Shown here: positions 15,341 to 22,057 of the stretch, one piece after another | Layout of the letters: each line of letters opens with the position of its first letter | Numbering within the stretch: the stretch's first letter is position 1 | Assembly: GCA_003150175.1 (NCBI GenBank) | Contig: QAKZ01000046.1 | Span: 1-22,345, forward strand | DNA length: 22,345 bases | DNA from: Coriobacteriia bacterium | Lineage (GTDB): Bacteria > Actinomycetota > Coriobacteriia > Coriobacteriales > Atopobiaceae | Reading direction: 5' to 3' | Position numbers and translations under genes: made by a program | The notes under the pieces: generated by a model | The model's input: the letters and a program-made list of their open reading frames with translations, nothing else | Database searches by the model: none | Told to the model about the DNA's origin: nothing

Positions 15341-16671
15341 CCCCTGAGGTCGCCGTCTCCATCGCCGTCCCGCTGGGCGTCCTGGGCGTCTTCGTGAACA
15401 ACCTGCGTCGCACCATCAACGCGGTGTTCGTCCACTGGGCCGACAAGTACGCCGAGAAGGGCGACGCCAAGGCCGTTTGGCGCTGCGCCACCACCTATCC
15501 GCTCATCATGGGCTTCATCATCCGCTTCCCGTTAATGTTCGTCATCAACTACTTCGGCGCCGACTTCGTGACCTCCATGCTCAACGTCACCCCCGCATGG
15601 CTGCTCACCGGCTTCAACGTCATGGGCGGCATGCTGCCGGCCCTCGGCTTTGCCACCACCATCTTCATGATCGGCAAGATGAAGTACCTGCCGCTGTTCA
15701 TCATCGGCTTCTTCATGGTCAAGTACCTGCAGATCCCCACCATGGCCGCCGCTATCTTCGGTATCTGCCTCGCTCTTCTTATTACCTTCATCGGCGACGA
15801 GAAGGCCTTCGAGGCCCTGAGCTTCAACAAGGAGCTCGACGCCGTCGCCAAGGAGGACGAGAAGCACCTCCTCACCCAGAAGGACGTCAACGGCGTCTTC
15901 TACCGCTGGATTTGGACCGCTGAGCTCTCCAACTCCTTCGAGCGTATGCAGGCTCTGGCCGTCGCTTCTTCCTTCGCCCCCGCGCTCCGCAAGCTCTACA
16001 CCGACGACGCGGAGTTCGAGGACGCCCTCAAGCGTCACCTCGGCTTCTTCAACACCCAGGCCAACTGGGGCTGCCTGATCCACGGCACCGTGCTCGCCAT
16101 GGAGGAGCAGAAGGCCATGGGCGCCGAGATCCCCGGCGAGATGATCACCGGCATCAAGACCGGCCTCATGGGCCCGCTCGCCGGCATCGGCGACACCCTG
16201 GACTTCGGCACCATCCAGACCATCCTCTTTGCCCTCGGTGCCAGCTTCGCCACCACCGGCAACGTCGTTGGCGTCGTCTTCCCGGTTGCCTTCTTTGTCC
16301 TGACCTTCTTCGAGGCCAAGTTCCTCTTTGGCATGGGCTATAAGCTCGGCAAGGAGTCCATCCAGAAGATTCTGTCCGGCGGCATCATCAACAAGGTCAT
16401 CGACTGCGCCTCCATCGTCGGCATGTTCATGATGGGCGCCCTGTCCGCCAGCATCGTCAAGGTCGCCACCCCGCTCGCTTGGACCTTCGGCGACAAGACC
16501 GTTGAGCTTCAGGCCACCCTGGACGCCATCGCCCCCGGTCTGCTCCCCCTGTCCGCGGTCTTCTTTGTCTTCTGGGGCATCAAGTACAAGAAGTGGACGA
16601 TCACCCGTTGCCTGATCATCCTTATCGTCGCCTCCATCATCGGCGCGTTCCTGGGCGTCTTCGCTCTCTAA
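15337..16671 (+). CDS. PTS EIIC (remainder) fused to EIID, downstream part of the frameshifted gene
   Basis: 444 residues counted from a GTG at 15337, which overlaps the TGA of the first piece (GTGA), so reinitiation is conceivable, although no ribosome site precedes it. Residues 1-153 are the rest of EIIC: several membrane spans, including LLTGFNVMGGMLPALGFATT. Residues about 154-176 are a charged linker (NKELDAVAKEDEKHLLTQKD). From there on it is EIID: WTAELSNSFERMQALAV, RHLGFFNTQANWG, AMEEQKAMGAEIPGEMITGI, LMGPLAGIGD (277-286) and C-terminal spans. No stop or start separates IIC from IID, so this is a genuine IIC-IID fusion, unusual because they are normally two genes. Together they form the membrane channel of the transporter. 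Confidence 0.85.
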   Translation: MTPEVAVSIAVPLGVLGVFVNNLRRTINAVFVHWADKYAEKGDAKAVWRCATTYPLIMGFIIRFPLMFVINYFGADFVTSMLNVTPAWLLTGFNVMGGMLPALGFATTIFMIGKMKYLPLFIIGFFMVKYLQIPTMAAAIFGICLALLITFIGDEKAFEALSFNKELDAVAKEDEKHLLTQKDVNGVFYRWIWTAELSNSFERMQALAVASSFAPALRKLYTDDAEFEDALKRHLGFFNTQANWGCLIHGTVLAMEEQKAMGAEIPGEMITGIKTGLMGPLAGIGDTLDFGTIQTILFALGASFATTGNVVGVVFPVAFFVLTFFEAKFLFGMGYKLGKESIQKILSGGIINKVIDCASIVGMFMMGALSASIVKVATPLAWTFGDKTVELQATLDAIAPGLLPLSAVFFVFWGIKYKKWTITRCLIILIVASIIGAFLGVFAL

Positions 16672-16686
16672 TCCCGCGCAACACCG

Positions 16687-16727
16687 GGGCCCGGCACCGA
16701 AAAAACGACGTTGCCGGGCCCTTCTTT
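16687..16727 (+). terminator. Stem-loop terminator or attenuator inside the operon
   Basis: A 10-bp perfect stem (GGGCCCGGCA with its complement, 16687-16696 and 16712-16721), A-rich 15-nt loop, then TTCTTTT. It lies 15 nt after the IIC-IID stop and 31 nt before the next start; it may reduce expression of the downstream enzymes or end some transcripts. Confidence 0.75.
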
Positions 16728-16758
16728 TCGCTTGATCACACAAAAGGAGAGGTTTTAC

Positions 16759-17304
16759 ATGTCTGATAAGCAGTCCTTCACCCGCGAAGAGTACCTGGCC
16801 GACGTCCGCGGCGCCAACGGCACCCGCGCCCAGTGGTTCGCCCTCATGCTCGAGGAGGCCGAGAAGGCCGGTATCGACCTCGACAAGTTCTGTGAGGACA
16901 CCATCTACCAGTTCGGCCTCGGCCGCGGCAAGAAGTACGGCGTCTGCGAGGGTAACCCCGGCAAGATGGCCGAGATGCTCTACGGCAGCAACGGCCAGGA
17001 CGTCTTCGAGATGGAGCTTGCCGAGAACACCGACGAGCGCGGCGTTCTGAAGTTCCACTTCTGCCCGCTCGCCCACACCTGGAAGGCCATGGGCCTGCCC
17101 GCCGAGCGCATGGCCGAGCTCTGCCGCCTCGCCTGCTACAGCGACTTCGCACGCGCCGACTGCGCCGGCGTCAACCTGCACTTCGAGAACCAGATCGGCC
17201 GCGGCGACGAGATCTGCGAGCTCGTCTTCACCCCGCGCAAGGATGGCGACCCCTCCGGCGCCGAGGCTTGCCGCACCGATTTCGCTCAGAAGGACGGCGA
17301 GTAA
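16759..17304 (+). CDS. L-2-amino-thiazoline-4-carboxylic acid hydrolase family protein
   Basis: 181 residues, soluble. By composition and motif order it resembles the ATC hydrolase family (Pfam ATC_hydrolase; AtcB of Pseudomonas is of similar size): a helical N-terminus, FHFCPLAHTWKAMGLPAERM (99-118) with a central Cys-Pro (C102), LCRLACYSDFARA (121-133) and VNLHFENQIGRGDEICELVF. In Pseudomonas AtcB opens the thiazoline ring to carbamoyl-cysteine, which AtcC then cleaves to cysteine. Many members of unknown activity share the fold, so the reaction is inferred. The start ATG at 16759 has AAAGGAGAGG upstream. The M20 gene follows after 2 nt, and a cysteine desulfidase lies further down, which supports a role in sulfur compound breakdown. 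Confidence 0.6.
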   Translation: MSDKQSFTREEYLADVRGANGTRAQWFALMLEEAEKAGIDLDKFCEDTIYQFGLGRGKKYGVCEGNPGKMAEMLYGSNGQDVFEMELAENTDERGVLKFHFCPLAHTWKAMGLPAERMAELCRLACYSDFARADCAGVNLHFENQIGRGDEICELVFTPRKDGDPSGAEACRTDFAQKDGE

Positions 17305-17306
17305 AT

Positions 17307-18623
17307 ATGCAAAGCCCTTGCCGCACGGATAAGCAGCAGCGTGACCAGCGGATCTTGGACCTGCTGAGGAGCCTGGTTCGGATAAACACCGAGCATACGG
17401 CGCCCGAGCCGGGCGCGCCGTACGGCAAGGGCTGCGCCGTTGCGCTGGACCTTGCGCTCGCGGAGTGCGAGCGGCGCGGCTTTGCGGTCACGCGCCTAGA
17501 CGAGAGAATCGGCTGGGCCGAGATCGGCAAGAAGGGCCCGCTGGCCGCCTTCCCGGTCCACTTGGACGTCGTTCCCGCGTCGGGCGGCAAGGGCTGGTCG
17601 CACGATCCCTATGCCGCCGAGGTGGTCGACGGGGTTCTCTACGGGCGCGGCTGCATGGACAATAAGGTCGGTGCCGCGGTGATGATCGAGCTCATCGACG
17701 CCTTGGCGCAAGAGCTCGACGCCGGCGGCCGAGAGCTGCCGTGCCGCCTGCGCATCATCTTCGGCACCGACGAAGAGACCGGCATGGCCGACCTGGCCGC
17801 TTATGTGGCTGCGGGGTGTGAGCAGCCGACGCTCGGCTTCGTTCCCGACGCCTCCTTCCCGGCTGTGCGCGGCGAGAAGGCCCGGCTGCACCTCGTGTGC
17901 GCCTGCGACTTGCTTGACGGCTGCGATGACCTGCGCTTTATTGGCGGCACCGCTGCCAATGTGGTGCCCGATTCCGCCCGTGCGGAGCTTGCCTGCGGCC
18001 GTGTGCTCGAGGCGTCCGGCCGTCCCGCCCACGGCAGCACCCCCGAGAAGGGCGAGAACGCCATCGCCAAGCTGGTCACGCGTCTGGTGGCCGAGGGTGT
18101 GGGCGGCGTTGGCTTGGCGGCGCTGGATCGGCTGCTGTGCCGCGACCTTCACGGCACGGCTGCGAGAATCGACGTGCCCGACGATACGTTCGGCCACACG
18201 TCGCTCAACCTCGGCGTCCTGAACATCGAGGGCGGACGCGCCCGCATGGAGCTCGACGTGCGCTTTGGCCTCGGCATTGATGCCGAGGAAGTCGTCTCTC
18301 GCTTGGGCAAAGCCCTGGGCGATGCCTGGTCGGTGGAGGTTGCCATGGCAAAGCCGGCGCACCTCGTGCCCGAGGACGACCCGTGCCTCCAAGCCCTTCT
18401 TGCCGCCTATCGTCGCGTTGCCGACGATGCCGAGCCGCCGAGCGTTATGGCCGGAGGAACCTATGCAAGTTACCTCCCGGCACTGGTAGCATTTGGTCCG
18501 AAGCTGCCGGGTACCCACACGGGCGCCCATGGAATCGACGAGCACGTGAGCCTAGCCAACATATCCCGGGCAACCGATGTCTACGAAGAGGCCCTTCGGG
18601 CCATCGTCGCCCTCGCAGAGTAG
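17307..18623 (+). CDS. M20-family metallopeptidase/amidohydrolase (PepV/Sapep dipeptidase-like)
   Basis: 438-residue zinc or manganese amidohydrolase. The metal and catalytic residues are all visible: FPVHLDVVP (H85, D87), GRGCMDNKVGA (D118), TDEETG (catalytic E156, metal E157), FVPDASFP (D181) and GAHGIDEHV (H408). A lid domain lies between about 185 and 330. The closest overall pattern is dipeptidase PepV/Sapep; related M20 enzymes cleave N-carbamoyl or N-acyl amino acids. In this operon it could release cysteine from a peptide or amide precursor. The ATG at 17307 sits 2 nt after the preceding stop, so translation is probably coupled; the only ribosome site is the GAAGGA inside that gene. 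Confidence 0.88.
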   Translation: MQSPCRTDKQQRDQRILDLLRSLVRINTEHTAPEPGAPYGKGCAVALDLALAECERRGFAVTRLDERIGWAEIGKKGPLAAFPVHLDVVPASGGKGWSHDPYAAEVVDGVLYGRGCMDNKVGAAVMIELIDALAQELDAGGRELPCRLRIIFGTDEETGMADLAAYVAAGCEQPTLGFVPDASFPAVRGEKARLHLVCACDLLDGCDDLRFIGGTAANVVPDSARAELACGRVLEASGRPAHGSTPEKGENAIAKLVTRLVAEGVGGVGLAALDRLLCRDLHGTAARIDVPDDTFGHTSLNLGVLNIEGGRARMELDVRFGLGIDAEEVVSRLGKALGDAWSVEVAMAKPAHLVPEDDPCLQALLAAYRRVADDAEPPSVMAGGTYASYLPALVAFGPKLPGTHTGAHGIDEHVSLANISRATDVYEEALRAIVALAE

Positions 18624-18639
18624 GGAGCGCAAAACCAAC

Positions 18640-19920
18640 ATGGTCGATTACATCGCCCTTCTAAAGAAGGAAGTCTGCCCCGCCGAGGGTTGCACCGAGC
18701 CCGTCGCCGTCGCTTTCGCGGTTTCGCTCGCGGCCGAGCAGCTCGACGTGGTGCCTTCCAGCGTCAACCTTAAGCTTTCCGCCAACATTATCAAGAACGC
18801 CCTCGGTGTCGGAATTCCCGGTACCGGCATGGTGGGCATCGAGATCGCGGCCGCCCTGGGCGCCGTCGTCCGCCAGTCCGCAAAGAAACTCGAGGTTCTT
18901 CAGGGCTTCTCGGCTGAGCAGCTCGACGAGGCCAAGGCCATGGTGGACGCAAAGATCATCCGCGTCGAGCAGAAGCAGACCCCCGAGGCCCTCTATATCG
19001 AGGCCTCCGTCGAGGCCGACGGCCAAACCGGTCGCGTCATCGTGTGCCGCGACCATACCAATGTCGTTCGCGTCGAGAAGAACGGCGAGGTCGTCCTGGA
19101 TAAGCCGATCTCCATCGGGGAGGGCGGAGGCGAGGAGAGCACCGGCCTTACCGTCGACGGCATCTACGAGTTCGCGACCACCGTCCCGTTCGAGGACGTC
19201 AAGTTCATCCTGGACTGCGTCGAGCTCAATACCCGCGTGAGCGAGGAGGGCTTGTCCGGCGACTACGGCCTCGAGGTCGGCAAGCGCATGGGCGCCGGCG
19301 CCAATACGCGCGGCGTTCTGCTGAACAACCTCTCGCTGCGCCTGATCTCGGCCACCGCGGCCGCTTCTGACGCGCGCATGGGCGGCTGCCCGCTGTCCGT
19401 CATGACCTGCGCCGGCAGCGGCAACCAGGGCCTTGCGAGCTCGCTGCCCATCATCGAGCTCTCACGCGTGCTCGGCTCCTCCGATGAGGACCTCGCCCGC
19501 GCCCTCGTGATCTCCGACCTCGTGGTCATGCACATCAAGGAGTACATGGGCAGGCTTTCGCCCCTGTGCGGCAGCGGCATCGCCGGCGGCACGGGCGCGT
19601 GCTGCGGCATGACCTACCTGCAGGGCGGCAACCTCCCCGAGATCAAGTGCGCGGTCAACAACATGCTCGCCACACTGCAGGGCATGATCTGCGACGGCGC
19701 CAAGGCAACCTGCGCCCTCAAGATCGCTGCGGGCACCAACGTCGCCATCATGTCGAGCACCCTGGCGCTCGCCGACATCCAGCCGTCCAGCATGGACGGA
19801 ATCGTCTTCGACGACGCCGAGCAGACCATCCAGCACACCGGCAAGCTGGTGCGCGAGGGCTTTGCCACCACCGATGAGGCGATTCTCTCCATCATGCTGG
19901 CCAAGCAGCTGGAGAACTAG
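18640..19920 (+). CDS. L-cysteine desulfidase family protein (UPF0597, serine dehydratase alpha-like fold)
   Basis: 426 residues of the UPF0597 family, which includes E. coli CyuA (YhaM) and an archaeal cysteine desulfidase: L-cysteine to pyruvate, ammonia and sulfide with a [4Fe-4S] cluster. Signatures seen are VCPAEGCTEPVAVAFA (12-27, C18 the likely catalytic cysteine), MTCAGSGNQG (255-264), LCGSGIAGGTGACCGM (309-324) and CDGAKATC (351-358). C310, C351 and C358 have the spacing I recall for the cluster ligands. Length is normal. AGGGAG precedes the ATG at 18640, 16 nt after the M20 stop. L-serine as substrate cannot be excluded, but single-gene proteins of this family usually act on cysteine. 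Confidence 0.88.
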   Translation: MVDYIALLKKEVCPAEGCTEPVAVAFAVSLAAEQLDVVPSSVNLKLSANIIKNALGVGIPGTGMVGIEIAAALGAVVRQSAKKLEVLQGFSAEQLDEAKAMVDAKIIRVEQKQTPEALYIEASVEADGQTGRVIVCRDHTNVVRVEKNGEVVLDKPISIGEGGGEESTGLTVDGIYEFATTVPFEDVKFILDCVELNTRVSEEGLSGDYGLEVGKRMGAGANTRGVLLNNLSLRLISATAAASDARMGGCPLSVMTCAGSGNQGLASSLPIIELSRVLGSSDEDLARALVISDLVVMHIKEYMGRLSPLCGSGIAGGTGACCGMTYLQGGNLPEIKCAVNNMLATLQGMICDGAKATCALKIAAGTNVAIMSSTLALADIQPSSMDGIVFDDAEQTIQHTGKLVREGFATTDEAILSIMLAKQLEN

Positions 19921-20559
19921 GTGTCTGGCCAGGGTATCCGGGCGGTCATCTTCGACAAGGACGGCGTGCTCATCGACACCGAGGGCGAGTACGACCGCCG
20001 CAGGCGCATCTTCTTTGCCGAGAACGGCATCGACGACTCGGCCTTCCCGGATTTCTACGGTTCGAACAACGCTGTGATCTGGGGCTGCGTCGAGCCTAAC
20101 GACCCCGCGCGGCGAGAAGAGCTCTATCAGGCGTTTCTTGCCCGTTTCGAGGACGAACCCATCCAGTACTCGCGCTTCTTGGTGCCTGGTGTCGCGGATA
20201 CGCTGCGCGCGCTTAAGGGGAGGGGGCTGCTGCTGGGCCTGGCGTCCTCGTCGCCGCACTGGTGCATAGACAACTTCCTCGCCGACTGTGGTCTTACGGG
20301 TATCTTCGACGTGGTCCTTTCGGGCGAGGAGGTCGCCGCTCCCAAGCCCGCCCCTGACGTCTACCTTGCCGTTATGGAGGCGCTGGGCGTCGAGCAGAAC
20401 CAGGTGCTGGTGGTGGAGGATTCGCCTATCGGCCTGCGTGCAGCCCACGACTCGGGCGCTCGCGTGTGCTCCATACTGCCGCCGAGTGCGCCCGACTTGG
20501 ATCAGTCGCTGGCAGACGTCCACGCGGACTGCTTTGGTGATGTGCTGAGTTTGGTCTAG
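19921..20559 (+). CDS. HAD-superfamily phosphatase, beta-phosphoglucomutase/phosphoglycolate phosphatase-like
   Basis: 212-residue subfamily IA HAD hydrolase. Motif I FDKDGVLID (nucleophile D12, acid D14), motif II SSS (109-111), motif III lysine in PKPAPD (K142) and motif IV VEDSPIG (E166, D167) are all intact; residues about 18-90 form the alpha-helical cap that sets substrate choice. The start is GTG directly after the desulfidase TAG, with GGAG inside the previous gene, so translation is coupled and it belongs to the operon. A sugar phosphate released after PTS uptake is a reasonable substrate; the sequence alone does not name it. The last gene before a stem-loop. Confidence 0.9.
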   Translation: MSGQGIRAVIFDKDGVLIDTEGEYDRRRRIFFAENGIDDSAFPDFYGSNNAVIWGCVEPNDPARREELYQAFLARFEDEPIQYSRFLVPGVADTLRALKGRGLLLGLASSSPHWCIDNFLADCGLTGIFDVVLSGEEVAAPKPAPDVYLAVMEALGVEQNQVLVVEDSPIGLRAAHDSGARVCSILPPSAPDLDQSLADVHADCFGDVLSLV

Positions 20560-20581
20560 CGACCTATTCGAATTGAGCTAT

Positions 20582-20632
20582 AAGACCCGCCCTGAGCGGC
20601 CCGTGATCACGCGGTCGCCCAGGGCGGGTCTT
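20582..20632 (+). terminator. Stem-loop at the end of the PTS/cysteine operon
   Basis: A 13-bp perfect stem (AAGACCCGCCCTG and complement) encloses a 25-nt loop with an internal GTGATCAC palindrome. Only TT follows, inside the stem, so the U-tract is poor, but the position 22 nt after the HAD stop fits termination. Confidence 0.65.
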
Positions 20633-20798
20633 CACGTAGGGGGTAGCTTTTCAAGCCGCGTGCACCGATGCATGGATAACGCGGGGAGTGTTCCTATAGT
20701 TCAGTCAAGTGATTTTTCGCGGCGGGCAGGCGCCCGTGGCGCACGCTAACGCCGGGCCCTTGGCGGCGCCCCTTCCCCGACTATCCAGCCGCGGCCGG
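20633..20798. other. Non-coding DNA between operon end and IS110 remnant
   Basis: I see no gene here. The part nearest 20799 may be the non-coding 3' end of the IS110-type element, but no terminal repeat or target duplication can be defined, which is usual for this IS family. It marks the border between the ordered operon and the scrambled right end. Confidence 0.5.
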
Positions 20799-21626
20799 CT
20801 AGGCCGCGTACGGGACCTTGTCCCGCATGATCGCGTAGATCACCTTCATCCTCTTGCGGGCGGTGGCCTTGAGCGCCTCTCCGTGGCACATCCCCCTGCC
20901 CCTGCACGAGCGGTAGCACTCGCCGAAGCGGCCGCCGGAGCGCGCGAGCGAGTTGCAGGAGAAGATCAGCAGGTTCTTCAGCCTCCTGTTGCCCTGCCTG
21001 GACGCCGTCACCGAGGATATCGACGTGCCCGACCTCCTGTTGCGCGGCGCCACGCCGCAGTAGGAGGCGAGGCGGCCGTGGTCGGGGAAGTCCTCGATGC
21101 GAATCGCTATGACGAGCTCCGAGGCCGTCCTCGGCCCTATGCCCGGCGCGGTCGGCAGGCACCCGTAGGTGCCGTCCTCCCGCAGCAGCGCCGCGATCTC
21201 GCCGTCGAGGCGGCGCGCCTCCGCGCTCGCCTCGCGGATCCTCCTCGCGAGCACCTCGACCTGCGGGTTCTCGGCCGCGACCATGTACTCGGACGGCCTG
21301 GTGGAGGACTCGGCGGCGTCGAAGGCGGCGTCGGAGGCGGCGCGGTCGCCGCCGCGGGTGGCGGCGCCGAGCGCCCTCTTGCCGGCGTCGAGGATCCCCC
21401 AGGGGCCGCCGAGGGCCTCCAGGGCCGCCAGCCAGCGGTCGTCGGAGAGGTCGGCGAGCGCCTCGAAGGCCGGGCAGGACTCCAGCAGCACGCTGCGCAG
21501 GCGGTTCTTGTCGCGGGTGGCGCAGGTGACCACGTGGTCCCTCTGGGAGGCGAGCGGCCTCGCCGCCTCCAGCCTCCCGTCGGGCTCCGGGGCCGGCAAC
21601 AGGGCGTCGGGGATGCCGAGGGCGTG
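20799..21626 (-). pseudogene. IS110-family transposase, 5'-truncated
   Basis: About 275 in-frame residues of an IS110-type transposase. The C-terminal Transposase_20 domain is clear: APGIGPRTASELVIAI, FPDHGRLASYCGVAPRNRRS, GTS...QGNRRLKNLL with candidate catalytic serines, and a Cys-rich end (FGECYRSCRGRGMCHG) before KVIYAIMRD and the stop. Upstream only the tail of the RuvC-like DEDD domain remains (about from HALGIPDALL, via TRDKNRLRSVLLE); the catalytic first ~120 residues are missing. The frame stays open to 21776, but that part is unrelated sequence read out of its native frame. IS110 elements carry their guide (bridge) RNA in the non-coding end, in the characterised case upstream of the transposase, and that end is lost here. 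The copy should be inactive. Confidence 0.85.
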
Positions 21627-21733
21627 GGCGCGAACCGACCGACGACCGGGGGCTTCTTTGCACCGGCTGCCTTTGCGCCTATGGGATCTACGGGGCGCGC
21701 GGAGGGCCCGCGTTCCATCAGGGGGGCCTCCAT
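21617..21733 (-). pseudogene. N-terminal fragment of a second GluQ-like synthetase
   Basis: The first 39 codons from ATG 21733 end in PPVVGRFAPTPS, the start of the HIGH region of glutamyl-Q-tRNA synthetase and nearly identical to IGRFAPTPSG in the intact gluQ of this window. The homology then stops where IS110 sequence begins. The ATG overlaps the GNAT stop codon (TGATG), typical of a native gene pair. About 30 residues before the motif are low complexity. The rest of the gene is not in the window. Confidence 0.65.
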
Positions 21734-22057
21734 CAGAGCCCCTGGGCGTACACGTAGAGGTTGAAGTCGCCGTCATCGTCGGCGTCGGCCGTCTGGGGGC
21801 AGGCCGGCGCCTCGACCGCGCTCGCGCGCTTGGCCATGCGCCTCATGCCCTTGTGCTCGTAGAACCCGACGTCGCACGAGTCGTCGGTCAGCAGATAGAA
21901 CCCGCCGAGCTCCGCCGCGCGCCGCTTCGCCTCGCCGAACAAGCGCCCGCCCACGCCGAGCCCCTGCGCCGCGGGAGAGACGATCAGCAGCTTGATCTCC
22001 GCGCCGTTGCCGATGCCGCCGCTCTGCGCGTACTCGTCGGAAAGAAGCGCCTCCTCC
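21733..22057 (-). pseudogene. GNAT-family N-acetyltransferase, C-terminal part
   Basis: The frame encodes SDEYAQSGGIGNGAEIKLLI, then VSPAAQGLGVGGRLFGEA, which is the acetyl-CoA-binding motif A (Q-x-x-G-x-G/A), and DDSCDVGFYEHKGM, a usual GNAT beta-bulge region, ending NLYVYAQGL. The N-terminal third is missing: upstream of 22057 the DNA turns into the inverted copy of the same gene, so the open frame running to 22284 is an antisense artefact and no true start exists. The 3' end overlaps the GluQ fragment by one base. Substrate unknown. Confidence 0.8.

Noticed and set aside
15532..17181. Minus-strand open frame of 549 codons under the PTS and ATC-hydrolase-like genes
   Set aside because: Antisense shadow rich in Gly, Asp and Glu, crossing two real genes and a terminator.
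21626..21776. First ~50 codons of the long IS110-containing frame
   Set aside because: They read the GluQ fragment and GNAT end out of frame and do not resemble the DEDD domain of IS110.
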